Counted from the first letter of the stretch, positions 33,708 to 43,445 are shown. The stretch is DNA of 64,000 nt from Lentimicrobium saccharophilum (GCF_001192835.1 NZ_DF968183.1:930001-994000), one strand, 5' to 3'. The notes: a model not told the origin generated them from the sequence alone. A program made the numbers and translations.

Positions 33708-35429
33708 ATGAAACCTCGCCGGATCTGTTTTAGTTTTTTCATTTCACTGCTGATACCAACCCTTTCAAATGCCCAGCAAAGCTATCCTAAAGACGACTTT
33801 ATAGCACCCGTTGAGTTTCCGATGCTGTTATCTGGGACTTTTGCAGAACTCAGAAGCAACCATTTTCATTCAGGAATAGATATCAGAACGCAGGGTGTTG
33901 AAGGAAAGAAAATTCTCGCCTGTGCTGATGGTTATGTTTCGCGCATCAGGATTTCTCCATTCGGATTTGGTAAAACTGTTTACATAACGCATCCTAATGG
34001 CTATTCTACAGTATATGCCCACCTTTCAGGCTTCAACCCTGAAATAGCCGCGTGGTCCAGGGCTGAACAATACAGGATGGAACAGTTTGATGTTGATCTT
34101 TTTCCTGAAGCCGGACTTATTCAAGTAAAGCAGGGAGATGTAATAGGTTATTCAGGTAATTCAGGCTCTTCGCAGGGTCCACATCTTCATTTCGAAATCA
34201 GGGACTCCGGAACAGAACGTCCTGTCAACCCGCTGCTCTTCGGGATTGCTGTAAAGGATTTTACAAGACCCACCATCAATGGAATAAGGCTTTACCCTGA
34301 AGGAGCAAACGCGCTGATCAACGGAAAAGCAACTCCCTTCAATCCCGGCATTGCAGGCTGGGGACTTTCTTACCGGTTTTCAAAATCTGACACCATCGAG
34401 GTATCCGGAGGTGTTTCATTCGGCATCAACGCGCACGATCTGCTCAGCGGCAGCAATAACAAAAACGGCATTAACCGTATCACTGTATTTAATGGTAATG
34501 AAATATTTTTTGAATGGAATGCTGAATCCTTTAGTTTTAGTGAAACCAGATATATCAACAGTTTTATTGATTATGCAACCTATTCATCTTCACGCGAAAG
34601 GTTCATGCGAACAAAAGTTGAACCCAACAATAAACTAAGCCTGTATAGAAAAGTGACAGGAAACGGGATACTAAATATCAGGGCTGACATCGTTTATCCG
34701 ATCAGAATTGAAATCGCCGATGGCTCGGGAAATACTTCAGCGATAAAATTCGTGATAAGAGGGAAAGTTGCACAGAACGGAGTTATAAAACCAAGAATCG
34801 ACGGGCAGGTATTCAGCTATAAGCGGTTAAACCGTTTTGTAACGCCACATCTGAAAATTTCCATGCCGGGCAGCTGTCTTTACGACAGCATTGTTTTCGA
34901 ATACAACTCCACCGCTTCCGACGGAAATTCCTGCGCCCCGGTGCACATGATTCACAATGCTGAAACACCGGTTCATGATTATTATGATCTCTCGATCAGG
35001 GTGGACACGGCATATCATAAACTGGCGGACAAGCTTGTAATGGTAATCCTGAACAACAAAGACAAACCATCCTCAGCAGGAGGCAAATATCAAAACGGCT
35101 TTCTAAATGCGAGGGTCCGCGAATTCGGGAGGTTTTCGGTAATGGCAGATACTATAGCCCCTGTTATTAAACCGCTGAATATCGCTAACAATAAAAAGAT
35201 CAGCGCACAGCAAAGTATTCGCGTGAGTATCAGCGATAACCTTTCGGGTATTAAGTCTTACCGGGGAACGCTGAACGGCAAGTGGATACTGATGGACTAT
35301 GATCCAAAAAACAATTTGCTGAAATACAATTTTGATGAATTAATAAATCCGGGAGTTAATGAATTTTTACTGGAAGTTACTGATGATGCAGGCAACAAGA
35401 GCAGTTACAATGCTTTGCTCATAAATTGA
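33708..35429 (+). CDS. M23 family metallopeptidase (LytM domain)
   Basis: The 573-aa protein has a Sec signal ending NAQQ. An M23 domain (about 45-190) follows, with zinc ligands H54 and D58 (HSGID) and H159-x-H161 (HLHFEI), plus the catalytic His105 region TVYAHLSG. The C-terminal ~370 residues are beta-rich, with Ig-like repeats and a terminal stretch containing SDNLSGIKSYRGTLNGKW. The enzyme would cut peptide cross-links in peptidoglycan in the periplasm or act as a LytM-like regulator. The active site is complete, so catalysis is likely. Confidence 0.9.
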   Translation: MKPRRICFSFFISLLIPTLSNAQQSYPKDDFIAPVEFPMLLSGTFAELRSNHFHSGIDIRTQGVEGKKILACADGYVSRIRISPFGFGKTVYITHPNGYSTVYAHLSGFNPEIAAWSRAEQYRMEQFDVDLFPEAGLIQVKQGDVIGYSGNSGSSQGPHLHFEIRDSGTERPVNPLLFGIAVKDFTRPTINGIRLYPEGANALINGKATPFNPGIAGWGLSYRFSKSDTIEVSGGVSFGINAHDLLSGSNNKNGINRITVFNGNEIFFEWNAESFSFSETRYINSFIDYATYSSSRERFMRTKVEPNNKLSLYRKVTGNGILNIRADIVYPIRIEIADGSGNTSAIKFVIRGKVAQNGVIKPRIDGQVFSYKRLNRFVTPHLKISMPGSCLYDSIVFEYNSTASDGNSCAPVHMIHNAETPVHDYYDLSIRVDTAYHKLADKLVMVILNNKDKPSSAGGKYQNGFLNARVREFGRFSVMADTIAPVIKPLNIANNKKISAQQSIRVSISDNLSGIKSYRGTLNGKWILMDYDPKNNLLKYNFDELINPGVNEFLLEVTDDAGNKSSYNALLIN

Positions 35430-35492
35430 GACCGTTTCAATTCCGGCAGAACGGCCTCAGGGTACGGATCTGATATAACAGCAGAAAGAACT

Positions 35493-36026
35493 TCAAATCC
35501 TTATGAGGAAATCAGGGCTGATGGTTACCAGGATACCATGACCAATCTCTCCAAGCCTGACCAAAACCTTCCGGCTGCCTCTGTATTCAACCAGCTCGCC
35601 ACGCAACCCTATCAAGGGCCCTGCCTGCACTTCTATCGCCTGGCCGGCTTCAATCTTGCCGGAAACGACTTCGAGTTCCATCCCCTGCCCTAACAGCAAC
35701 CGGATTGCATTAATCTGGGATTCGGGTATCGGTACCGCTCTGTTCTCAAAAGTAATAAAGTGAAGCAGGCCTTCAATCTTCATTACCTTCATAAAATTTT
35801 CCGAATTGACTTTAACGAAAATATAACTCTTCAGCAGGGGCTCATCAACCCACTTCATCCTGTCGCTCCACTTTTTCCTGGTTCTTTGCAGCGGGAGGTA
35901 AGACTCAATCTCTGCTTCCCTCAGGCGCTGCAGGGCTGCTTTCTCAGCCCTTGGCTTTGTATAACAGGCATACCATTGAGCAATGGTTGATTCTACAATT
36001 CTTGCAGGTCGGGCTACGCTTTTCAT
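35493..36026 (-). CDS. NusG-like transcription antiterminator (UpxY type)
   Basis: The 177-aa protein has an NGN domain starting WYACYTKPRAEKAALQRL and a C-terminal KOW domain with AGPLIGLRGELVEYRGSRKVLVRL. It is a specialised NusG paralogue of the kind that lets RNA polymerase read through long capsule or exopolysaccharide operons. ATG 36026 is preferred over TTG 36086 because NGN domains begin a few residues upstream of WYA. In Bacteroides such genes usually lead their operon. Here it lies on the far downstream side of the leftward EPS cluster, 78 bp after an acylphosphatase-like gene. Confidence 0.85.
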   Translation of the reverse strand: MKSVARPARIVESTIAQWYACYTKPRAEKAALQRLREAEIESYLPLQRTRKKWSDRMKWVDEPLLKSYIFVKVNSENFMKVMKIEGLLHFITFENRAVPIPESQINAIRLLLGQGMELEVVSGKIEAGQAIEVQAGPLIGLRGELVEYRGSRKVLVRLGEIGHGILVTISPDFLIRI

Positions 36027-36164
36027 TATAGGATTGTTTGCAATTGCAAAGATATTGGATTCAGGTGATGATAAATATGCATTCAAACGACTGAACAGAA
36101 TTTTGATCGATTGCCAGAACTTTCGCTCAAGGTTTCAAGAGCATAAGAGTTCATTCCTACAACT

Positions 36165-36479
36165 TTACGATCGTATCATGGAATCGACCGGTGAATCGCT
36201 CGAAATTACCCCGTGTATGATCTCAAAGCCTGTATAATGAAAGGGAGGCATTTCCCTTACTTCAAAGGACTCTATTGAGCAGCCATCTGGTCCGCTGCGA
36301 CACCAGTCAACGAAAAAATTCAATTGTTCAGGATCTCCTTCGGCTTCAATCAGCAATCCGCGGTCAATATACATCGCCTTACCCCTGATACCGGATAGTT
36401 TTGCCTGCTGAAAGGCCTGATGACGAAATCCGACCCGCTGAACATTTCCGGAAATATAAATCTGAAAACGCTTTTCCAT
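36165..36479 (-). CDS. Acylphosphatase-like protein lacking the catalytic Asn
   Basis: The 104-aa protein has the acylphosphatase fold signature ISGNVQRVGFRHQAF, with the phosphate-binding loop and catalytic Arg19. The residue 18 positions later, catalytic Asn in active enzymes, is Tyr37 here (KAMYIDRG in place of the usual VRN-DG). The codon is TAT, one base from AAT. Catalysis may be lost or changed; the fold and loop remain. It is just upstream of the NusG paralogue on the same strand. Confidence 0.8.
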   Translation of the reverse strand: MEKRFQIYISGNVQRVGFRHQAFQQAKLSGIRGKAMYIDRGLLIEAEGDPEQLNFFVDWCRSGPDGCSIESFEVREMPPFHYTGFEIIHGVISSDSPVDSMIRS

Positions 36480-36687
36480 TACTATTTGATTTAATATTTT
36501 TTCATTTTACATTAAAGCCTTGAGGATGGAACAAGTTCAGTTGTTAAAGACTCAGGCTGCTGATAGTAGTAAAACGCACATGCAAATAGTGAGACTTATC
36601 ACCAAAAAGGAATATGATCTGAATTAAATATCACTAACAACATTGAATAAATATTGTTCAGTTTGCCAGAATGGCCGTCATTGTATA

Positions 36688-36722
36688 TTGAAACCAGGCA
36701 TACAATTGAAGCCAGGCATACA
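36688..36722. repeat. Two-unit 18-bp direct repeat
   Basis: TTGAAACCAGGCATACA (36688-36704) and TTGAAGCCAGGCATACA (36706-36722) differ at one base and are adjacent. They lie just downstream of the deacetylase stop codon. No function is evident. Confidence 0.6.
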
Positions 36723-36737
36723 TAGGCGGGCCCGGTT

Positions 36738-38060
36738 TCAGGGTGCTGCATATTCCAGCAACTCGCTGTAAACCCTTGTCCAGCCGATCCATCGCTTTTC
36801 TTCCGACATGGACTCGTTATGCCACAAGCTTATAAAACAGCCGTTTACCGATTTCACTTCATCCACCAGGGGTCTGATAAATTCCATGGCCTGCTCAGGG
36901 CCAACATTCATGTAATCCCTCAGGGTACCCTCCATCAATGCAAATGGATGCAAAGTGAGGGAAGTTTCTGTTTCTGCTTCAAGGTTATACCATTTAAAAG
37001 GTGAGCAAATACCAGCCCTGAAACCCGGTTTTCCGGCAAAGCCAAGGGAGTAATCATCGGTGATGTCAAGGTTGATCAGATTGAGGTATGTCTCAGGGAA
37101 TGATATCTTGAGAAAATGTTGTCGGCTTGCGGTTATTTCCCTTCTGAGAACAGCCGAAAGACCATCGATCTCGCTTTTTAATAATGAGAGTGACCCGTTG
37201 GATGCATAAGAAGGGTGTATTCCAACGGCAGCATGATCTGCAAGTGATTTGAGCAGCCTCCTGAATGAAAGATTACCGGTTGGCGTATTCTTGTCATTCT
37301 GACTGTAGGCTGCAAACAAAACGAAATATAACGGCCTGATACTATACTTCTGATGAATCTCATATAAAAAATCAAAAGTGTCAAACGGATCTTTTTCCAT
37401 CCCTAGTAAAACCCGGGTTCTCTTTTTTGCCTCCGATATATTCCCCGAAGAAATGTCCTTCAGGTAACCACCTAAAGTCCTTATCAAACCCTTATGTTTA
37501 TATGCCCAGGCGGCATCAATATCAATGGTAGGTAAAAACCGGTAGCCAGGGTAGTTGAAAGTAAGGTCCGGAAACTTCAATCTCAGTATTTCTCCAAGTT
37601 TCAATGACCAGCGGTTTACCGGGGCAACCTGCAGAAATCCATGCTGAACCGCAATGCCTGCATCGGGAGAAAACCGGCCGTGTTCATCTTTCAGATAAGG
37701 CAGATACTCTTCATACCGGCTCACAAGATAGAACGCTGCCGAAAAAGGATCAAAAGGCATATCGGCTGATTTTGCATACACCGGAAAAAAAGCCTTCGAC
37801 CCTTCATAATCAATAAAGCGGAGCTGATGGCTGTTGATGGATTTTTCGGTCAGTAAACCTGCAGGAGCAATGTGAACTTCATTTTTACCAGCAGGGGCAA
37901 TAGTATGATAGAATAATTTTGCCCCCTCAAAAGCATGGTACTGCTCCAGATCAGTTGTGATTCTGAATGTAAGGCCCAGCAATTCCCTGAACATGAGCCC
38001 CATGATGTAATTCAGGCGGGGGCTTAACACTGGCGTATATATCAACAGGCTGTCACGCAT
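36738..38060 (-). CDS. Polysaccharide deacetylase family protein with N-terminal extension
   Basis: The 440-aa protein has a ~150-residue N-terminal domain, which I believe is a separate conserved domain in this family. A NodB-like domain follows with FLPTIDIDAAWAYKHKG (metal-binding Asp motif) and VGIHPSYAS (His motif), and later LRDYMN and CFISLWHNESM near the end. The expected role is removal of acetyl groups from a cell-surface glycan. It is 17 bp downstream of a MacB-type permease gene on the same strand, so they are probably cotranscribed. Confidence 0.8.
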   Translation of the reverse strand: MRDSLLIYTPVLSPRLNYIMGLMFRELLGLTFRITTDLEQYHAFEGAKLFYHTIAPAGKNEVHIAPAGLLTEKSINSHQLRFIDYEGSKAFFPVYAKSADMPFDPFSAAFYLVSRYEEYLPYLKDEHGRFSPDAGIAVQHGFLQVAPVNRWSLKLGEILRLKFPDLTFNYPGYRFLPTIDIDAAWAYKHKGLIRTLGGYLKDISSGNISEAKKRTRVLLGMEKDPFDTFDFLYEIHQKYSIRPLYFVLFAAYSQNDKNTPTGNLSFRRLLKSLADHAAVGIHPSYASNGSLSLLKSEIDGLSAVLRREITASRQHFLKISFPETYLNLINLDITDDYSLGFAGKPGFRAGICSPFKWYNLEAETETSLTLHPFALMEGTLRDYMNVGPEQAMEFIRPLVDEVKSVNGCFISLWHNESMSEEKRWIGWTRVYSELLEYAAP

Positions 38061-38077
38061 CGGATCGGGAATGCTGA

Positions 38078-39319
38078 TTACTCATAACGAAGTGAATCTA
38101 CCGGATTAAGTTTTGCAGCCTTGGTGGCCGGGATATACCCTGACACAACAGCAACAGCGAAGCATAGAACAACGCCAAGGATAATCCATGCCCAGGGAAT
38201 GATAAAACCTGAGCCGATCAGCGCCGATAATACATTCCCGATGCTGATTCCGAAGACAATCCCGACAATTCCACCAATCTGACCGATTACAATGGCTTCA
38301 GCAAGAAACTGGTTTCTGATGGTGCGGCTGGTGGCTCCCATGGCCTTACGAATGCCGATTTCACGGGTCCGCTCCGTTACAGATACAAGCATAATATTCA
38401 TCAGTCCGATGGCAGCCCCGATCAGGGTAATAGCCCCGATGATTGTTGCGGCAAGCCGGAGATACTTAAGGTTTTCAAAAAGCATTTCGGCCAGATTGTC
38501 GCTCTTTTCAATTTCAAAACTATTCTCCTGTCCTGCCCTTACTTCGCGTATTACACGAAACAATCCTGTTGCTTCCCCGATCGCGGCATCGAGCTGCGTC
38601 GGATTCTGAACCATTACATTAATGGTAAAAGTCATTCCTGACCGGGAAAACTCCTGCCTTACATTCGAAATCGGTATTAAACAAAGGTTGTCAGGGTTAA
38701 AGCCCAGACTTGAGCCTTTGGACTTCATCACTCCGACCACCCTGTATTTTCCAGGCCCTATATTAACAACCTTGTCAAGCGGGTTTTCGCCTGATTTAAA
38801 CAGTTTGCTGACAACGCCTGCACCCAGCACCACCACATGTGAGCCATAATTTACTTCATTTGCCGAAAGATTCCGGCCTTTTTCCAGTTCATTGCCTGAG
38901 GTTGCCAGGTAATTTTCATCCGAGCCCACCACCGGAACATTTGGATTGGTCTTTAAAGACCCGTACTTCAGTGTTGCGGTATTGGTTGCATAAGTAAAAA
39001 CGGATGTTACCGCCGGGAAATCATACACCTCCTTGAATTCCATGGCTTCCTGCCAGGTGATCGTCCTGTAATTCCGCGGGAGGGTGGACCTGTTGCCCAT
39101 CTGCACCCTCATGCTGCGATTCCTGATCGAAAACGTGTTGGCCCCCATCATCATAAAATTCTCGTTAAGAAAGTATTTGATGGAATCTATTGAAGTAAGA
39201 ATACCAACCAGGGCCATGATACCGAACGCTATGATCAGCACAGTGAGTATGCTTCGAAGAAGGTGGCTGCGGATGGAATCCAGGGATATCCTGATGTTTT
39301 CTTTCAGCAGATTGGTCAT
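38078..39319 (-). CDS. MacB/FtsX-type ABC transporter permease
   Basis: The 413-aa protein has one N-terminal helix (about 20-42), a large periplasmic MacB-PCD domain, and three C-terminal helices with the FtsX signature VTERTREIGIRKAMGATSRTIRNQF. No ATPase gene is adjacent in the window, so its partner is elsewhere. It may export lipoproteins or other large envelope molecules, but the substrate is unknown. It is cotranscribed with the deacetylase gene. Confidence 0.88.
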   Translation of the reverse strand: MTNLLKENIRISLDSIRSHLLRSILTVLIIAFGIMALVGILTSIDSIKYFLNENFMMMGANTFSIRNRSMRVQMGNRSTLPRNYRTITWQEAMEFKEVYDFPAVTSVFTYATNTATLKYGSLKTNPNVPVVGSDENYLATSGNELEKGRNLSANEVNYGSHVVVLGAGVVSKLFKSGENPLDKVVNIGPGKYRVVGVMKSKGSSLGFNPDNLCLIPISNVRQEFSRSGMTFTINVMVQNPTQLDAAIGEATGLFRVIREVRAGQENSFEIEKSDNLAEMLFENLKYLRLAATIIGAITLIGAAIGLMNIMLVSVTERTREIGIRKAMGATSRTIRNQFLAEAIVIGQIGGIVGIVFGISIGNVLSALIGSGFIIPWAWIILGVVLCFAVAVVSGYIPATKAAKLNPVDSLRYE

Positions 39320-39589
39320 GCCCGATATTTTTTTTACAAACTTACGTTGAAAAAGTCAATTAATCCCTTTGATGACATTATATCTTATCAGAATCAGACA
39401 GGATCCATACAGATATCACTGGCAAAACAATTCCTCTGCCAGCAACAATAAGTAATCTATTTTATCAGTATACGCAGCAGCGGGAGCAAAAACAAGAAAA
39501 ACACTTCCGGGAACAAAGTATGGGTCATACCGGAGAAACACAGGAACCAACACCTGAAGTGCTGTTAAAAATAACGAATCTGAAAAAGA

Positions 39590-40240
39590 TTATATCTTAC
39601 TACCGAAAGCCAGATCTCCGGCATCGCCAAGGCCTGGCACGATATAAGCCTGGGCAGTAAGTTCATCATCAATGGCGCCAAGCCATAATGTGACGTCTTC
39701 AACCGGCAGGTATCTCTTGATATAATCCAGACCCTGCGTACTGGCAATCAGCGTAACGATGTGGGTGTGAGAGGGTTTTCCCTTGGCCAGCAGGGCCTTG
39801 TAGCTGAGTACCAGCGAAGCACCGGTAGCAAGCATCGGATCGGCGAGAATCAGCACCCTGTTGGTGAGATCGGGACATGAAACATACTCAACCTGTATCT
39901 CAAAACGGCCATCTTTGCTGTGTTTTCGATAAGCCGACACAAAGGCATTCTCTGAACGGTCAAAAACATTCAGCAATCCTTTATGCAGGGGCAATCCCGC
40001 CCGAAGTATGGTTGCCAGCACCGGTGAATGCTTTAATACAGGAACCTCTGCAACTCCCAGTGAAGTAACTACCTCACGGTTTTCATATTCTAACTGCCGG
40101 CTGATCTCATAAGCAAAAACCATTCCCATCCGTTCCATGTTGAACCGAAAACGGAGGCTATCCTGTTGTATCACGGCATCCCTGATTTCAGATACATATT
40201 GATTGAAAATGGAATTCTGAGCACCCAGATTTCGAACCAT
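39590..40240 (-). CDS. upp: Uracil phosphoribosyltransferase
   Basis: Upp converts uracil and PRPP to UMP in pyrimidine salvage. The 216-aa protein has the PRPP-binding loop LADPMLATGASLVL, the ATILRAGLPLHKG strand and the uracil-binding end IVPGLGDAGDLAFGS. ATG 40240 gives the usual N-terminus; a GTG at 40285 would add 15 atypical residues. It is monocistronic with a -7 element 45 bp upstream. Confidence 0.95.
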   Translation of the reverse strand: MVRNLGAQNSIFNQYVSEIRDAVIQQDSLRFRFNMERMGMVFAYEISRQLEYENREVVTSLGVAEVPVLKHSPVLATILRAGLPLHKGLLNVFDRSENAFVSAYRKHSKDGRFEIQVEYVSCPDLTNRVLILADPMLATGASLVLSYKALLAKGKPSHTHIVTLIASTQGLDYIKRYLPVEDVTLWLGAIDDELTAQAYIVPGLGDAGDLAFGSKI

Positions 40241-40284
40241 GACGAAGGATTTGTTGTTTTTATAAAAGAAACAGACTTTGCGCA

Positions 40285-40292
40285 CAAATATA
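40285..40292 (-). promoter_or_regulatory. Candidate -7 element for upp
   Basis: On the minus strand TATATTTG matches TAnnTTTG, 45 bp before ATG 40240. No TTG is found at -33 spacing. Confidence 0.4.
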
Positions 40293-40462
40293 GGAATTAA
40301 TATTGCATTGCAGCAGTATAAATATCAGAAACTTAATGTTCGCAAAGTTTGAAAGCCGGGCTATACCAATGGTTTATCCGAATCCGGAAAGACTTCGTCC
40401 GGTGCTGCTACCGGCTAATTCAGAATAATGCGATGCCAGATTGAAAATCATTCAGGTTGTAA

Positions 40463-40502
40463 TACGAAATGAGCCCCCCATATCCGGAGGGCTCATTTCG
40501 TA
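40463..40502 (-). terminator. Long hairpin terminator after the WecA-like gene
   Basis: A 14-bp stem (TACGAAATGAGCCC with its inverse complement) encloses a 12-nt loop, 18 bp after the minus-strand stop at 40521. A strict T-run is absent, but the stem is long and GC-rich at its top. It separates the exopolysaccharide region from upp. Confidence 0.65.
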
Positions 40503-40520
40503 AGCAGGTTAAACAATTTA

Positions 40521-41654
40521 TCAGGCAATCCGCGATTTGCCCTGATTCACAATTTGCTTATTATCCAGATGCCTGTGCCTTTTCTGAATGGAAACAAGGA
40601 CAAAAGCAATAATGGTCAGAATGGTGCCTGAAAAAATCAATAAACCAAACAATTTCATAGTTCCAAGGGATTGGAATCTCCAGGCCAACAGGACAAAGAC
40701 AATATTAAACATCATCAGGATATAAGTTGATTGCAGGTGATTAAAGCCCAACTTCAGCAATATGTGATGCATATGGGCTCTGTCCGGTGCAAAAGGGGTG
40801 CATTTTGTATAAATTCTTACAACAAACAGACGCAGGGTATCGAAAAGAGGCACCATCAGTATTGCAAATGAAAAGGCCGGAGCTGCTTCCATATTTCTAA
40901 TGGGGCTGCCGGGGACATTCATCTCATTAAATCTGACGGTAAATACAGCCAGGATAAAGCCCAGTAACATAGAACCAGTATCCCCCATAAATATCTTGTA
41001 CCTTGAATCAAGGAGGTTGTACCTCAGAAAGGCAAACAGAACACCTATCAGGCTCACTGCCATAACCACCATACCAGTTTGCCCGGCCCGGAAAAACCAT
41101 TCGCCAAAAAAAACTGAGGAAACTATGGCCAGGCCGGCTGCCAGTCCATCGATTCCGTCGACCAGGTTGAAAGAGTTAATAATAACTATAAAAACAAAGA
41201 GCGTGACCAGAACACTCCATATGTAGGATATCTGATAAATCCCGAAAAGGCCATGCAGACTACTGAACCTTAAATCGCCCAGTAAAATAACAATTAAACC
41301 CGCTATTACCTGTCCATAGATTTTTTTTAGTGGTGAAAGTTCCAGTACATCATCTTTCAGCCCAAGAAAAAAGATAACCATTGCACCTGCGACGGTGACC
41401 GGGGAGAGCAGGCTATCTGATGAAAGGTTAAACGCCAGTACTGCAATAGCGAATCCGGCAAAAATTGCGATTCCGCCCAGCGTAGGCACCTTGCCTTTAT
41501 GGGAAGTACGATGATTTGGCTCATCTACAAGGTTTTTCTTTCTGGCCACATCAATAATTACCGGGATAAAACGGTAGGCAACGAAAAAAGATATCGCAAG
41601 CGCGGCAATTATTCTGAATCCGGGCAACAATAGCCATTCAGGAGTATGAGGCAT
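40521..41654 (-). CDS. WecA/MraY-family undecaprenyl-phosphate sugar-1-phosphate transferase
   Basis: The 377-aa polytopic protein (about ten helices) transfers a HexNAc-1-phosphate to undecaprenyl phosphate at the inner membrane, starting glycan synthesis. It has HKGKVPTLGGIAIF, FFLGLKDDVLEL (the DD motif) and NLVDGIDGLAAGLA. It also has MGDTGSMLLGF with the catalytic Asp and the cytosolic APDRAHMHHILL histidine loop. The HxHH loop fits WecA/TagO rather than MraY. It is the leftmost gene of the exopolysaccharide region and is followed by a terminator. Two more initiating transferases of another family lie nearby. Confidence 0.9.
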   Translation of the reverse strand: MPHTPEWLLLPGFRIIAALAISFFVAYRFIPVIIDVARKKNLVDEPNHRTSHKGKVPTLGGIAIFAGFAIAVLAFNLSSDSLLSPVTVAGAMVIFFLGLKDDVLELSPLKKIYGQVIAGLIVILLGDLRFSSLHGLFGIYQISYIWSVLVTLFVFIVIINSFNLVDGIDGLAAGLAIVSSVFFGEWFFRAGQTGMVVMAVSLIGVLFAFLRYNLLDSRYKIFMGDTGSMLLGFILAVFTVRFNEMNVPGSPIRNMEAAPAFSFAILMVPLFDTLRLFVVRIYTKCTPFAPDRAHMHHILLKLGFNHLQSTYILMMFNIVFVLLAWRFQSLGTMKLFGLLIFSGTILTIIAFVLVSIQKRHRHLDNKQIVNQGKSRIA

Positions 41655-41891
41655 ATGAGTAACTTAATAGTTCAAAATTTGAAAACAAGGTCTGAAACAG
41701 GTCCCTGACAATTTTCCGGGACCCTGAACGCCAATGTTTTTTATAAATATTAATTAACATTTTCGATAAAAGTAATTCAGTGCAATTTAACATTTTAGCC
41801 CCTGTGGTGTAACGAAAATGTTACAAGAATTACAGGCAATTACCTAAAATTCCGATGTTATCAGAAAATGCCGCAATCAACCGGAAAATAA

Positions 41892-42740
41892 TTAAATCCT
41901 GTAGACGTATGCCTTACTCCAGTCGTTCTGCTCAATCGCTTTACCAATATCAACAAAGTCAAATTCGCTGATCAGCCGGGCTAATTTGCCAAGGCTTCCA
42001 TGCAAACCGTAATAAGATTTGAACATTCGTAATGGAGTCAGCCCGGGCAACATTTTTTGTCCGGGATCAAAATCCCTGGGATGAAAATAAGACATAACAT
42101 AAGAACCATTGTTGGTCAGCTTTCTGATTATTTCATACGGTAAAAGCCTGAAATAACCTCCGCCCGAGAAGACAACCCGGTGATTGAAGAATTTCGCCGT
42201 ATTCAGGGGAAACTCGTAGAGCTGCATTCCTCCAGCTTTGATAATGCATGGCTGATCAACCGGGAATGAAGGAAAACCACCGTGGGCCCGCGAAGTCGGA
42301 AAAATGGAAGCATCTGCAACAATCCCCTGTCGCATAAGTTCCTCAAGCGCCCATACAGTTTCAGGAACAATTGAAAAACCAGGTGCGCGGTACATCCGCA
42401 CAGGTGTGCCGGATAAACCGGAGACTTCACCGCAGGATCTTTTAAGATCTTCACGAAACTCCATCCGCGACTGCTTTGAAATAAGGGCATGGTCCCATGA
42501 ATGAACTCCAAGCTCATGGCCGGCTTCAGCTATTCTTCTGATCACTGACGGTGAATGCCGGGCAATCCAACCCATTACAAAAAAAGTTGCTTTAATGCCT
42601 GATTCGCTGAGGAGCATCAATATCCTTTCGGTATTGGCTTCCAGCCGTGGCTCAAAACCAACCCATTGATCAGGCCTGCTGGTTGAATCCAGTTCGAGGA
42701 GATGATACCACTCCTCGATGTCAAAAGTCAAAATCCGCAA
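41892..42740 (-). CDS. Polysaccharide deacetylase, XrtA/PEP-CTERM-associated (DUF3473) type
   Basis: The 282-aa protein has an N-terminal LTFDIEEWYHLLE metal-binding motif (TFDIEEW replaces TFDDG) and LGVHSWDHALIS. The C-terminal DUF3473-type end contains SYFHPRDFDPGQ and LTPLRMFKSYYG. This subfamily is found next to exosortases, and here the exosortase gene is directly upstream. It probably trims the exopolysaccharide that accompanies sorted proteins. The start is TTG 42740, since an in-frame stop lies two codons upstream. Confidence 0.88.
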   Translation of the reverse strand: MRILTFDIEEWYHLLELDSTSRPDQWVGFEPRLEANTERILMLLSESGIKATFFVMGWIARHSPSVIRRIAEAGHELGVHSWDHALISKQSRMEFREDLKRSCGEVSGLSGTPVRMYRAPGFSIVPETVWALEELMRQGIVADASIFPTSRAHGGFPSFPVDQPCIIKAGGMQLYEFPLNTAKFFNHRVVFSGGGYFRLLPYEIIRKLTNNGSYVMSYFHPRDFDPGQKMLPGLTPLRMFKSYYGLHGSLGKLARLISEFDFVDIGKAIEQNDWSKAYVYRI

Positions 42741-42777
42741 AAATCAGACAATCAACCTATTGATATTCGAATATCGA

Positions 42778-43368
42778 TTATTCAATGATGCCGGCATTGA
42801 TCAGCTTTCCGCTTCTTCGGAACTTCTCAACCCACAAGACCCAGAGGAAAAAGATGATTACATAGAAGAAAGGGCGCAATATCCACTCATGGACAAAGTC
42901 CCAGTGCTGTGGGATCCAAAGCGCCACCAGAGACAGGCAGACAATCCGGAAAACATTGGCCAGAAACATGGTAAAAAAACCAAACGGGATATACCAAAGT
43001 TTATGGATCCATGGCCCAGGAAATAAAATAAACAAAACGGCCACCTGATAAAACTGTTTTAAACCGGAACACCCCTCATCAATGGCAACAAAAGCACCAT
43101 TTGAAAACCACATGGTATTCGGCGCTGAAGTCAATACCTCCAGCCCAAGGATATTTCTGTTAAACCACAATGAAATTATATAGACCTTTCCGGCCAGCCA
43201 ATCGGCGGATCCGATGATGAAATTAAAGGATTCGAGCCAACCGTAGAATGACCACCAAAGTTCATGAAAAACAAAGGTGATAACAGCAAATATTGACACA
43301 TCGACCAGCGCGTGCAATTTATGCTTTTGAACAAGCCGGTCAGCAGCCAGGTAGATTTTACCAAACAT
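42778..43368 (-). CDS. Exosortase/archaeosortase family protein
   Basis: The 196-aa multi-helix protein (about six to seven helices) carries the exosortase catalytic set. These are Cys100 in DEGCSGLKQ, Arg141 in LANVFRI and His160 in DFVHEW. Exosortases are membrane transpeptidases that cut PEP-CTERM-like tails and join the protein to a surface glycan. The exact subtype among Bacteroidota exosortases cannot be assigned here. ATG 43368 is chosen over TTG 43374. Neighbours are a DUF3473 deacetylase (37 bp downstream) and a FemAB-like protein, a typical exosortase set. No candidate sorted protein lies in this window. Confidence 0.9.
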   Translation of the reverse strand: MFGKIYLAADRLVQKHKLHALVDVSIFAVITFVFHELWWSFYGWLESFNFIIGSADWLAGKVYIISLWFNRNILGLEVLTSAPNTMWFSNGAFVAIDEGCSGLKQFYQVAVLFILFPGPWIHKLWYIPFGFFTMFLANVFRIVCLSLVALWIPQHWDFVHEWILRPFFYVIIFFLWVLWVEKFRRSGKLINAGIIE

Positions 43369-43445
43369 AAACAAAGATTAAGAAAGGTGCCATGTAAAAA
43401 ATACGGGCGGAGATCATGAACATCATTAAAGCTCCTGGAACCCGA

